From contig JAFOMV010000155.1 in NCBI GenBank assembly GCA_017418765.1, forward strand, positions 1-18,382: a stretch of 18,382 bases of DNA, given 5' to 3'. The notes beneath the pieces were generated by a model. It did not search any database, was not told the origin of the DNA, and saw only the letters and a list, made by a program, of their open reading frames with translations. This document shows, piece after piece, positions 1 through 7,234 of this stretch. Source of the DNA: Ruminococcus sp. (GTDB lineage Bacteria; Bacillota_A; Clostridia; Oscillospirales; Ruminococcaceae). The translations under genes were made by a program, and so were the position numbers. The number at the start of each line of letters is the position of its first letter. The stretch's first letter is position 1.

Positions 1-654
1 AACACAGAAGCAAGCTTCGATAAGGAACAGATCAAGAAGGCAATACTTCACGATCAGACAAGCCAGGGTTACACAGATGGAAACGGTACTGTTATCATCA
101 CAAACGTTCTTTCTGATGAGAAAACAGATATCACAGCTGAGTTAACTTTCGGTGATGCAACTCCTGCTAATACATATAAGGCAGTTGAGAACCAGTTCCT
201 CTACAGAGTACCTGTTTACTACAATGGTGCAGTTGCAAAGGACGACAACGGCAATGACTTAACAGTTACTGCTTACATCGGCCTCAAGGGCGATACAGAC
301 CTTAACAACATCGTTGACGGTCGTGACGCTACAGCAACATTATCATACTTCGCTAAGATCTCTACAGAAGACCTTACAGCTTCAAACACAGCACTTTCAC
401 CAAGCGAACTCGTTTCAGGCAATGCAGAGTCAGTATATGATGACTTCGCAGCATTCCTCAGCGATGTAAAGGTTGACGACGGCAACAAGATGTCAAGATT
501 CGCTACAAAGGGCGAGAGACTCGTTGATGGTAGAGACGCTTCAAGCATCCTGTCTTACTTCGCTAAGTCCTCTACTGAGGAATACAAGGAGATGGCTGCT
601 AATGAGCCGGCTAAGCTTTGGGACATCGTAACAGGCGACGCTGAAGAAGCATAA
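1..654 (+). CDS. cttA: CttA-like cellulose-binding protein, C-terminal X-module and dockerin (5' part missing)
   Basis: The open frame enters from the left edge and gives 217 residues ending in TAA. Residues 1-95 resemble the X-module that precedes the dockerin in R. flavefaciens CttA and ScaB. Residues 96-217 are the dockerin. Its first calcium loop is canonical (D98, D100, N102, D106, D109) and is followed by the helix start RDATATLSYFAK. The second copy carries an insertion before VDGRDASSILSYFAK (about 175-189). The tail WDIVTGDAEEA also fits CttA as I remember it. In the known system CttA binds cellulose through N-terminal modules, outside this window, and docks through X-Doc onto the cohesin of wall-anchored ScaE. 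The next gene is a ScaE-like cohesin, which supports CttA over ScaB. The missing 5' part prevents any check of the cellulose-binding modules. Confidence 0.88.
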   Translation, partial: NTEASFDKEQIKKAILHDQTSQGYTDGNGTVIITNVLSDEKTDITAELTFGDATPANTYKAVENQFLYRVPVYYNGAVAKDDNGNDLTVTAYIGLKGDTDLNNIVDGRDATATLSYFAKISTEDLTASNTALSPSELVSGNAESVYDDFAAFLSDVKVDDGNKMSRFATKGERLVDGRDASSILSYFAKSSTEEYKEMAANEPAKLWDIVTGDAEEA

Positions 655-666
655 TATTGTTTAATA

Positions 667-690
667 TCTGCCGTCGGAAACGGCGGCAGA
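667..690 (+). promoter_or_regulatory. Intercistronic hairpin between cttA and scaE
   Basis: Bases 667-675 pair with 682-690 (nine pairs, one G-U) around a GGAAAC loop, 13 bases after the cttA stop. The following bases are A-rich with no T run, so this is not an intrinsic terminator. A stabilising or processing hairpin within a cttA-scaE transcript is the likelier reading; that role is inferred. Confidence 0.6.
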
Positions 691-745
691 AAACATAAAA
701 ATTACAAATCTATAAATTTAAATTATCTGAAAGGAAAATAAAACA

Positions 746-1741
746 ATGAAGAAGAATACTTTTAAGAAAGCTATCTCTGCAGTTGCTGTTTCAGCTTTAG
801 CTCTTACAGCTTCAAGCGTATCTGCTTTCGCAGCAATCACAGACAAGGGTGTTGAGTACGGTCTTGATCCTAAGGACGGCAGCGCTGCTGCTGTAAAGCC
901 ACACGCAGTTGTAACTAAGGAAGTTTTAAAGGCTGACGAGGCTGCTAACAAGATCGTTAAGGTAACTATCGACATCGAGGGTGCTGAGGGCACAGATGTT
1001 AAGAAGGCTTACTGCACAACTGGTTTCCACGTATACTGGGATGATCGTCTTACAGTAGTTCCTGATGAGGACTTAGAGATCAACGCTGTTTCAGGCAACG
1101 CTATTACTTCATTAGGTAAGGCTGTTGAGAACAATGGTGCTAACGGCTTAATGCTCGCAACAGATGGTTCTGCAGACCTCGGTCTCAAGGGCACAATGTG
1201 GACAATCCAGCTCAAGGTTCCAGCAGATGCTAAGGCTGGCGATGTATATCCAATCGATATCGCATATCAGTGGGATCCTTCAAAGGGTGACCTCTTCACA
1301 GATAACAAGGACTCAGCTCAGGGTAAGCTGATGCAGGCATACTTCTTCACAAAGGGTATCAACTCTGCAACAAATCCTTCTGATGATCCATACCTCGTAA
1401 GCGCTGGCGCTACATTTGCTGACGGTTACATCGCAGTAGAGGGTCCTGCTGAGACAACAACTACTACAACAACTACAACAGCTGCTCCTGCTACATCAGC
1501 TGCTCCTGCTACATCATCTACAGTTGCTTCATCATCTACAGCTACACAGTCTGCTGCAGGTACAGCTGCTACAACAGGCAGCAACAACGCTACAACAGCT
1601 GCTACCACAACAGCTAAGAGCGGCGGCACAAACAAGCAGTCTGATTCACCTAAGACAGGTGTTACAGGCGTAGGCGTTGCAGCAGCAGGTCTTGCAGTTG
1701 CAATCGGTACTGCATTTGCTCTCAAGAAGAAGGAAGACTAA
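746..1741 (+). CDS. scaE: ScaE-like wall-anchored cohesin protein
   Basis: The 331-residue protein anchors dockerin-bearing partners to the cell wall. Residues 1-29 are a Sec signal peptide (KK start, hydrophobic core, likely cut after SAFA). Residues 31-232 are one cohesin module of the R. flavefaciens ScaE type; segments such as AYQWDPSKGDLFTDNKD and QGKLMQAYFFT match that family as recalled. Residues 236-300 form a Thr/Ala/Ser linker with a run of nine threonines. A sortase signal follows: SPKTG (301-305), a hydrophobic segment (306-326) and the tail KKKED. The start is set by AAGGA ten bases upstream. In the described system ScaE holds the X-Docs of ScaB and CttA, and the preceding gene encodes such a module. 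The oddity is Ser in place of Leu in the LPXTG position. A terminator follows directly. Confidence 0.92.
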   Translation: MKKNTFKKAISAVAVSALALTASSVSAFAAITDKGVEYGLDPKDGSAAAVKPHAVVTKEVLKADEAANKIVKVTIDIEGAEGTDVKKAYCTTGFHVYWDDRLTVVPDEDLEINAVSGNAITSLGKAVENNGANGLMLATDGSADLGLKGTMWTIQLKVPADAKAGDVYPIDIAYQWDPSKGDLFTDNKDSAQGKLMQAYFFTKGINSATNPSDDPYLVSAGATFADGYIAVEGPAETTTTTTTTTAAPATSAAPATSSTVASSSTATQSAAGTAATTGSNNATTAATTTAKSGGTNKQSDSPKTGVTGVGVAAAGLAVAIGTAFALKKKED

Positions 1742-1771
1742 TTTAAGTCATAATTCTTAAAGAACAATAAT

Positions 1772-1802
1772 AAAGGCTCTCCGTAATGGAGAGCCTTTTT
1801 TT
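1772..1802 (+). terminator. Rho-independent terminator after scaE
   Basis: Bases 1772-1782 pair perfectly with 1788-1798 around a five-base loop. The T run, starting within the stem's last bases, reaches 1802. It ends the scaE transcript. On the other strand the stem is followed by a T-rich stretch, so it may also serve the convergent ttcA-like gene, whose stop codon lies at 1801-1803. Confidence 0.92.
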
Positions 1803-2547
1803 AATCTTTAGCCGGCGGCGGAACGAAATCCACACCGCCCCATCCGTCAATGTTTCCACGCCGCATAGCACCGAATATACGGTCTTTGAAGCCCTTGTCA
1901 CTGCGTTCCATGCTGTCAAGAAAGTCTTTTGTTTTCTGGCGGTTTGTATGTCCGTCGGCAGGGCATACGGATTTGACTATAGGAAGCTGGTTCCTGTTTG
2001 CGGCGCTTCTTATAGCTTTTTCGGGTGCAAAAACAAGAGGCCGTATAAGGGTTATTTCCTTTCGTGAGAGATAATTTGTGGGAGCAAAACAGCCAATTCT
2101 GCCTTCGGTGAAAAGGTTCATCATAAAAGTTTCAACTGCATCATCGTAATTGTGTCCGAGAGCGATCTTGTTGCATCCGAGATTTTTTGTCTCATTATGC
2201 AGAGCACCACGCCTCATACGTGCACACAAACTGCAAGGATTCGGCTCGTTGCGGACATCGAAAACGATCTCACCGATCTGAGTTTCAACAACGTGATATT
2301 CAATGCTGTGTTCTTTGCAAAAGTCGGAAATAGACGAATAATCGCCCTTTTTACCTCCGAATCCGGGGTCAAGTGTCAGACCAACAATATCGTAATCAAT
2401 ACCTATAAATCGCTTTAGAAGCGACAAGCCATATAGCATGACCATGCTGTCCTTTCCTCCCGAAACGCCGACACATATCCTGTCACCATCATGGATAAGG
2501 TCAAATTCATGTATAGCCTTTCGCATATAACCCAAAATTTTCTGCAT
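1801..2547 (-). CDS. ttcA: TtcA-family tRNA 2-thiocytidine synthetase (PP-loop ATPase)
   Basis: The 248-residue protein belongs to the TtcA/TilS N-type ATP pyrophosphatases. It has the PP-loop SGGKDS (29-34), the TtcA-type cysteines CSLC (C105, C108) and C195, which in TtcA ligate an Fe-S cluster, and the signature GHNYDDAVET (131-140). TtcA proteins thiolate C32 of tRNA in the cytoplasm. The lack of a long C-terminal domain argues against TilS. The start is the ATG at 2547, because GGAGGT (2552-2557) lies just upstream; the longer frame would begin at a TTG behind that site. It is convergent with scaE and divergent from the DUF2500 gene. The exact tRNA substrate in this host is inferred. Confidence 0.85.
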   Translation of the reverse strand: MQKILGYMRKAIHEFDLIHDGDRICVGVSGGKDSMVMLYGLSLLKRFIGIDYDIVGLTLDPGFGGKKGDYSSISDFCKEHSIEYHVVETQIGEIVFDVRNEPNPCSLCARMRRGALHNETKNLGCNKIALGHNYDDAVETFMMNLFTEGRIGCFAPTNYLSRKEITLIRPLVFAPEKAIRSAANRNQLPIVKSVCPADGHTNRQKTKDFLDSMERSDKGFKDRIFGAMRRGNIDGWGGVDFVPPPAKD

Positions 2548-2593
2548 AATTACCTCCGCTATCAAATAAATTATAGAGAAACATTTTCATTAA

Positions 2594-2622
2594 ATTATAA
2601 CACAGTTTGAAGATTTTTGCAA
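2594..2622 (-). promoter_or_regulatory. Promoter of the ttcA-like gene
   Basis: On the minus strand the -35 box is TTGCAA (2617-2622) and the -10 box is TATAAT (2594-2599), separated by exactly 17 bases. It lies about 45 bases upstream of the start codon and faces away from the promoter at 2630. Confidence 0.75.
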
Positions 2623-2635
2623 TTATATATTGCAA
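2617..2635. repeat. Palindrome spanning both divergent -35 boxes
   Basis: TTGCAAT and ATTGCAA form a perfect seven-base inverted repeat separated by TATAT. Each arm contains the -35 box of one of the two divergent promoters. It may be an operator, or may simply arise because two identical -35 boxes face apart. Confidence 0.6.
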
Positions 2636-2658
2636 AAGAATGTGAAATGTATTATAAT
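2630..2658 (+). promoter_or_regulatory. Promoter of the DUF2500 gene
   Basis: TTGCAA (2630-2635) and TATAAT (2653-2658) are separated by 17 bases, with the start codon 34 bases beyond the -10 box. Confidence 0.75.
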
Positions 2659-2691
2659 AAACTATAGAAACAAAAAGAAAGAGAGATAACT

Positions 2692-3168
2692 ATGCCTTTT
2701 GATTTAAAAACTTTACTGATCGTCTCCGCTTTGATGATCGGTGTACTTGCGTTGACTGCAATTGTGTTGTTCCTTTTCTTTAGGCACACTTTTTACAGCT
2801 TGCTTTCATTTTTCGTAACAGATAACGGTAAAACAGGCGAGCATGAAAAGTTCCTTGAACCTGTAAAAAGTGTTAAGAGAAGAAAACAGAAAAGTGTATC
2901 CGAACCGTTAGTTGAGGTCTGCACTCTGGTAAGAAAATGCGATGATCGTATGCGTGTTATTGAAAAGGACGGAACTGAAAAGATAACAGACGGTTATTAT
3001 GAGCTTACCTTTATTACCCGCAAGCAGAACGAATTGATCATAGCGTGTTCACCGGAGGTCTATGATAAGATACCTTTTGGCAAAGAGGGTTCGCTGACAT
3101 ACAGAAGAAATACACTTGTCAGATTCAGATACTATGAGAATAAAAACGAGATCGTCATTTCTGACTGA
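2692..3168 (+). CDS. DUF2500-like single-pass membrane protein
   Basis: The 158-residue protein begins with one hydrophobic helix (about residues 6-32). A basic linker (KRRKQK) follows, then a beta-rich C-terminal domain (about 72-158). The pattern YYELTFITRKQ, a residue stretch ending in Y, and GKEGSLTYRRNTLVRF resembles the DUF2500 family (E. coli YhhM type), whose function is unknown. The purine-rich AAAGAGAGA just before the ATG is an acceptable ribosome site. It has its own promoter. No clear terminator separates it from ung, so read-through into the next genes is possible. The family call is from pattern memory. Confidence 0.7.
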   Translation: MPFDLKTLLIVSALMIGVLALTAIVLFLFFRHTFYSLLSFFVTDNGKTGEHEKFLEPVKSVKRRKQKSVSEPLVEVCTLVRKCDDRMRVIEKDGTEKITDGYYELTFITRKQNELIIACSPEVYDKIPFGKEGSLTYRRNTLVRFRYYENKNEIVISD

Positions 3169-3173
3169 TCGGA

Positions 3174-3284
3174 GGGCGGCTTAGCTGTGATGCCTATATA
3201 TGTGGTCATGCGTGTTAACGTGGGAAACATAATCCACACAGTACTGCATGACAAAGATGTATGTGCACCGCCGTTAAGCTGCTC
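3174..3284 (+). other. Possible structured leader before ung
   Basis: This gap between the DUF2500 gene and ung holds nested pairings: 3174-3183 with 3275-3284 (ten pairs, two G-U), GTCATGC 3205-3211 with 3246-3252 (perfect), and GTGG with CCAC inside that. The outer stem closes 12 bases before the AGGTGG ribosome site of ung. I recognise no known riboswitch consensus and see no clear promoter in the gap. The pairing could be chance. Confidence 0.35.
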
Positions 3285-3307
3285 ATATTTATTTAGAGGT
3301 GGAAAAT

Positions 3308-3982
3308 ATGGTAAATTTTGGCAATGATTGGGATGAACTCCTTAAAGATGAGTTTACTAAGGAGTACTACCTGCGTTTAAGGCAGACCCTTATAAACGAA
3401 TACAGAACACAAAGGATATATCCCGGTATGTACGATATTTACAATGCAATGAAGCTGACATCATACAGTGATGTAAAGTGTGTGATAATCGGGCAGGACC
3501 CATATCACGGTGAGGGACAGGCTCACGGTCTGTCATTTTCAGTGCGAAAAGGTATAGCACCGCCGCCTTCACTTGTAAATATCTTCAAGGAGATAAGAGA
3601 TGATACAGGCATCGACAATTTAGGAAAACACGGAGATCTGACGAAATGGGCGAAAAGCGGCGTACTTCTGCTTAATTCTGTGCTGACTGTACGTGCAGAC
3701 CAGGCAAGGAGCCATCGTGGACTTGGCTGGGAATACTTTACAACTGATGTTATTAAGCTGCTGAATGAGCGTGAAAAGCCGATAGTGTTCATGCTTTGGG
3801 GAGGGGATGCAAAATCCAAACAGCAGTTCATCACCAACCCACAGCACCTTGTACTGAAAGCAGCACATCCGAGTCCGCTTTCTGCATATAACGGTTTTTT
3901 CGGATGCAGACATTTTTCAAAAGCAAATGCATTTCTCCGTGAACACGGAATGAGTGAAATAGATTGGAGCATCGATCAATGA
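3308..3982 (+). CDS. ung: Uracil-DNA glycosylase, family 1
   Basis: The 224-residue protein removes uracil from DNA in base excision repair. The catalytic motif GQDPYHGEGQAHGLSFSV contains the water-activating D64. The second motif HPSPLSAYNGFFGCRHFSKAN places H187 in the minor-groove loop. The length is normal for the family. The start is ATG 3308 with AGGTGG five bases upstream; the in-frame GTG at 3299 would sit inside that ribosome site. The stop overlaps the metF start (ATGA at 3979-3982), implying translational coupling. No own promoter is evident, so transcription may come from the DUF2500 gene or from within the leader at 3174-3284. Confidence 0.97.
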   Translation: MVNFGNDWDELLKDEFTKEYYLRLRQTLINEYRTQRIYPGMYDIYNAMKLTSYSDVKCVIIGQDPYHGEGQAHGLSFSVRKGIAPPPSLVNIFKEIRDDTGIDNLGKHGDLTKWAKSGVLLLNSVLTVRADQARSHRGLGWEYFTTDVIKLLNEREKPIVFMLWGGDAKSKQQFITNPQHLVLKAAHPSPLSAYNGFFGCRHFSKANAFLREHGMSEIDWSIDQ

Positions 3983-4839
3983 GTATAAGAGATATTTTCA
4001 AGGATAAGACTGTTTTTTCATTTGAGGTCTTTCCGCCAAAAAAGACAAGTTCTATCGACGTAATTTACAAAACACTTGACGAATTACATGACCTTGCTCC
4101 GGACTTTATCAGCGTGACATTCAGTGCAGGCGGCAGCAGCAACAATACATACGCCCTTGATATCGCTTCACGTCTGAAAGAAAGCGGAGTAACTCCAATG
4201 ATACATCTTCCATGTATCAATTATACAAAGTCAGAGATCACTGAAACTCTTGAGCAGATAAAAGCAAGAGGGATCGAAAATATTCTTGCGTTGCGTGGAG
4301 ATATCAACCCTGATATACCGCCGAAACAGGATTTTGCCCATGCAAGTGATCTCATCGAGTTTATAAGACAGTATGGTGATTTTGATATTGCCGGAGCGTG
4401 TTACCCTGAGGTACACCCCGATGCCGATTCCATAGTTGATGACCTTCGCAACCTTAAAAAGAAGGTGGACGCAGGTGCTTCACATCTTATTACTCAGCTT
4501 TTCTTTGACAATGATGCATTTTATCAGTTCAGGGAAAAGGCTGAGCTTGCAGGCATTGATGTACCTATCGAAGCTGGTATCATGCCTGTAGTAAACAAAA
4601 ATCAGATAGAGCGTATGGTAACTACCTGCGGTGCAAGTCTGCCTAATAAGTTTGTACGCATCATGCAGAAGTATGAGCATAACCCCGAGGCTCTCCGAGA
4701 TGCAGGAATAGCCTATGCAGTTAATCAGATAGTAGACCTTGCAGCAAGCGGAGTTGACGGAATACACCTGTACACCATGAACAATGCCTATGTAGCACGA
4801 AAGATAAGCGAGGCTATATCAGGCATAATAGGAGCCTGA
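3979..4839 (+). CDS. metF: 5,10-methylenetetrahydrofolate reductase
   Basis: The 286-residue protein is a MetF-type flavoprotein that reduces methylene-THF to methyl-THF, the methyl donor for methionine synthase. Seen motifs are FSFEVFPPKK (E16 matches the catalytic Glu of E. coli MetF), DFISVTFSAGG, LALRGD (D108), GACYPEVHP, ITQLFFDND, GIMPV and a closing GIHLYTMN. The length is typical for bacterial MetF. The ATG at 3979 overlaps the ung stop by four bases, and the TGA shares its last A with the ATG of the next gene. This gives a tightly coupled three-gene unit with a methionine synthase activation protein, consistent with methionine synthesis. Confidence 0.97.
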   Translation: MSIRDIFKDKTVFSFEVFPPKKTSSIDVIYKTLDELHDLAPDFISVTFSAGGSSNNTYALDIASRLKESGVTPMIHLPCINYTKSEITETLEQIKARGIENILALRGDINPDIPPKQDFAHASDLIEFIRQYGDFDIAGACYPEVHPDADSIVDDLRNLKKKVDAGASHLITQLFFDNDAFYQFREKAELAGIDVPIEAGIMPVVNKNQIERMVTTCGASLPNKFVRIMQKYEHNPEALRDAGIAYAVNQIVDLAASGVDGIHLYTMNNAYVARKISEAISGIIGA

Positions 4840-5504
4840 TGAAGCTTGACCCTGTCTCCCTGGAGGAGGCTGCAAGGTATATGGGAGTCAGGGGGGACAT
4901 TGATAACTCGGTCTATGAACTTCTGAACAGAGCGGATAAACTTGTAAGGGAAACACTTGAGCCTAAATATGTCTACAGAGAGACTGCTGCCGCTGTTACA
5001 GAGGATGGAGTAAAGCTCGAATGTATGGATACACCGCTGACAGGCAAAGACATTGTAAGCCATCTTAGCGGCTGTAAAAGGGCTGTACTTTTGGCTGTTA
5101 CACTATCAGCAGGTGCTGATAAGCTGATACGACAGTATGCTGTAACTGATTTGGCTTTTTCTCTTGCCCTTGACTGTGTGTGCAGTGCAGCCGTTGAACA
5201 GATCTGTGAAAAGGCAGAGGAGGAGATATTTGCCGTTACAGACGCCCCCTACAGGACATGGAGATTCAGTCCCGGATATGGTGATCTTCCTCTTGATCTG
5301 CAAGGGGAATTGTTGTATGCACTTAATGCACAGCGCAGGATAGGTCTTACAGCTACAGAAAACAGTCTGCTTATACCTTCAAAATCAGTAACAGCAGTGA
5401 TAGGCATATCTGATGCCCCTTTACATAAAGGAGCTAAAGGCTGTGCTGTATGTACCATGAGAAAAAGCTGTGCATACAGGGCAAGCGGAAAGAGATGCAA
5501 ATAA
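4839..5504 (+). CDS. Stand-alone methionine synthase reactivation domain (Met_synt_B12 type)
   Basis: The 221-residue protein corresponds to the C-terminal activation domain of cobalamin-dependent MetH, made as a separate polypeptide. That domain uses S-adenosylmethionine and an electron donor to restore oxidised cob(II)alamin. Recognisable are RFSPGYGDLP (142-151), which matches the SAM-binding R-x-x-x-GY motif of MetH, and SVTAVIGISDAP (183-194). A cysteine-rich tail (C202, C205, C211, C220 within GCAVCTMRKSCAYR) is absent from the classic domain. It overlaps metF by one base. No MetH core gene is in the window, so a split MetH lacking its own activation domain is expected elsewhere. The tail could bind metal; this is inference. 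Confidence 0.85.
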   Translation: MKLDPVSLEEAARYMGVRGDIDNSVYELLNRADKLVRETLEPKYVYRETAAAVTEDGVKLECMDTPLTGKDIVSHLSGCKRAVLLAVTLSAGADKLIRQYAVTDLAFSLALDCVCSAAVEQICEKAEEEIFAVTDAPYRTWRFSPGYGDLPLDLQGELLYALNAQRRIGLTATENSLLIPSKSVTAVIGISDAPLHKGAKGCAVCTMRKSCAYRASGKRCK

Positions 5505-5516
5505 GAAGGAGCATAA

Positions 5517-5567
5517 ATGAGAAAGGTATTTACGGTCTGTAGTTATGATACTGTTTTTTTATTTTAG
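5517..5567 (+). other. Sixteen-codon ORF behind a strong ribosome site
   Basis: AAGGAG (5505-5510) lies six bases before an ATG at 5517. The frame stops after 16 codons (MRKVFTVC...). It directly follows the activation-domain gene. It could be a leader peptide, the remnant of a lost third methionine gene, or chance. No hairpin terminator is visible between it and 5660; the DNA there is AT-rich. Confidence 0.3.
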
Positions 5568-5668
5568 TAAATCAAGTGTAAATGATTTGTTTTCACTTTG
5601 TTAACATTGTATAGTCTTATATGTGATATGTTACTATTTTTTGGCCTTATTTCTATGGAATATGGATA

Positions 5669-5698
5669 TTGACAGTGTGCAAGATAAAATGTTATAAT
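5669..5698 (+). promoter_or_regulatory. Promoter of the solute-binding lipoprotein gene
   Basis: TTGACA (5669-5674) and TATAAT (5693-5698) are 18 bases apart, and TG at 5691-5692 has off-register extended -10 character. The leader is about 90 bases and contains a small hairpin (5722-5727 with 5743-5748). Confidence 0.82.
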
Positions 5699-5792
5699 TA
5701 AGGAAACAATAAGTGTTCTTATGCTCCTTTATTATCATGCAGGGAGCAGTCAGCGAATCAAACGTCGTATAACAAAGGAAAGGAGTTATACT

Positions 5793-7202
5793 ATGAAGAA
5801 AACAAGGATCTACATATCTGCATTGATCATAAGTGCAATGTCAATGTCATTCTTATCCTGCAGCAGTTCAGGCAGCAGCTCTGTAAGTGAATCGAAAAAA
5901 GAGCTTGATTCCTCTGTAAGAGAGGAAATACACAATAATGCACAGAACAATGATCTTCTGACAGGTGAGCTTGAAAACAAGAAGATCAAGTGGCTGTCAG
6001 ACTGGGACATTAACCCTGACAGTACAGGAAAGAATGTGCCGACAGAACTTGCAGTTTTTCAGGAGCGCTACGGCGGTGAGATCGAGTTCTATCCCACTAC
6101 ATATGAGAATCGTTACGATGATCTTGCGCAGTATATACAGTCAGGCGAGGGCATAGATTTCTTCTATGCAGGCAACCTTGATGCTTTCCCAAAGGGTGCT
6201 ATCAAGGGTATGTTTGCACCTGTAGATGATTATATCGATTTCAGCAGCACATTGTGGGAGGATATACAGGAACTGAACGACAGCTTTATATGGAACGGCA
6301 GCCATTACCTCGTTGCTGTTGAAGCTACTGGCGATAACGTTGCAGTTGTATACAACAGAAAGACCGTTGCAGAAGCCGGTCTGGAAGACCCTAAGGACCT
6401 TTACGAAAGAGGCGAGTGGGACTGGGATACATTCCAGGATATGATGGAAAAATTTGCTGACCCCGCTAAACAGCATTACGGCATGGACGGATGGTGGTAT
6501 GAGTTTGCTCTGCTCGATACTACGGGCGTTACCCCTGTAAGCATAGAAGATGGCAAGCTTGTAAATAACCTTAGTGATCCTGCTATAGAAAGAGCTGAAA
6601 ACAGGCTTTATGACCTTTATCAAAAGGGCTGCCTTATGAATCTTGCCGATTTTGACTGGAATGTTCAGCCTGCATTTGTGGGCGAGGGCAAGACCTTATT
6701 CTATCCTGTAGGACTTTATGAGTTCTACACTGAGAAAAAACAGTGGACAGCCAAGTACGGTGAGGATGTATTCTTTGTTCCTATGCCTAAGGACCCCGAT
6801 GCCGATGAACACTATATCCCTACGGGTATGAATTCATATATGTTCGTAAGCGGCGGTCAAAACCCTGAAGGCGTTGCTAAATACCTTGAGTGTAAGCGTT
6901 TTGCTATGCTTGATGAAGCTACCGCCGAACTGGGCGACAAGCAGTTCAGGGATGACTATGGATGGACAGACGAAATGCTGGAAATGAGGGATGAACTTAA
7001 CCGTATAGCTACCGAAAACCCCGTCATCGATATCTCACGTGGTATTTCAGAGGATTGCGGCAAGGTGCTCGATGATGGTATGCGAAGTGCAGCAAAGGGT
7101 ACACCTTGGAACGAAACATATGACACTATAAATTCTGTAATAGATAAATTTGTCAATGATATAAATTCAACACCGAATAAAGTCAATAAAGATCAAAATT
7201 AA
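5793..7202 (+). CDS. Extracellular solute-binding lipoprotein (ABC importer type, family 1)
   Basis: The 469-residue protein has a lipoprotein signal peptide ending in SFLSC (lipid-bearing C23; Phe at -3 is slightly unusual). A Ser-rich spacer follows, then a MalE-like binding fold. Supporting segments are KWLSDWDINPDS near residue 70, the NVAVVYNRKTV and WDWDTFQDMMEKFADP pair typical of sugar-binding SBP_bac_1 proteins, and GMNSYMFVS near 345. It likely captures an oligosaccharide at the outer membrane face and would feed an ABC permease. No permease or ATPase gene is nearby, so its transporter is elsewhere. The start is the ATG at 5793 with AAGGAG seven bases upstream; the longer frame begins before the signal peptide. 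It is transcribed alone. The ligand cannot be told from sequence. Confidence 0.88.
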   Translation: MKKTRIYISALIISAMSMSFLSCSSSGSSSVSESKKELDSSVREEIHNNAQNNDLLTGELENKKIKWLSDWDINPDSTGKNVPTELAVFQERYGGEIEFYPTTYENRYDDLAQYIQSGEGIDFFYAGNLDAFPKGAIKGMFAPVDDYIDFSSTLWEDIQELNDSFIWNGSHYLVAVEATGDNVAVVYNRKTVAEAGLEDPKDLYERGEWDWDTFQDMMEKFADPAKQHYGMDGWWYEFALLDTTGVTPVSIEDGKLVNNLSDPAIERAENRLYDLYQKGCLMNLADFDWNVQPAFVGEGKTLFYPVGLYEFYTEKKQWTAKYGEDVFFVPMPKDPDADEHYIPTGMNSYMFVSGGQNPEGVAKYLECKRFAMLDEATAELGDKQFRDDYGWTDEMLEMRDELNRIATENPVIDISRGISEDCGKVLDDGMRSAAKGTPWNETYDTINSVIDKFVNDINSTPNKVNKDQN

Positions 7203-7234
7203 CAATTTGTTCTTGTTAACGTATGATAAAGGTA

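Noticed and set aside
1474..1620. Possible CRISPR or tandem repeat array
   Set aside because: The repeated ACA/ACT and GCTGCTCCTGCTACATCA units are codons of the Thr/Ala-rich ScaE linker, with no spacers.
1426..1725. Minus-strand Val/Ala-rich frame opposite the scaE linker
   Set aside because: It is explained by the repeated Thr/Ala codons of the scaE linker on the other strand.
3190..3327. 45-codon plus-strand ORF overlapping the start of ung
   Set aside because: It has no convincing ribosome site, overlaps ung in another frame and lies in a possible structured leader.
3523..3972. Long minus-strand frame opposite ung
   Set aside because: It is a shadow of the clear ung coding frame, with a composition unlike real genes here.
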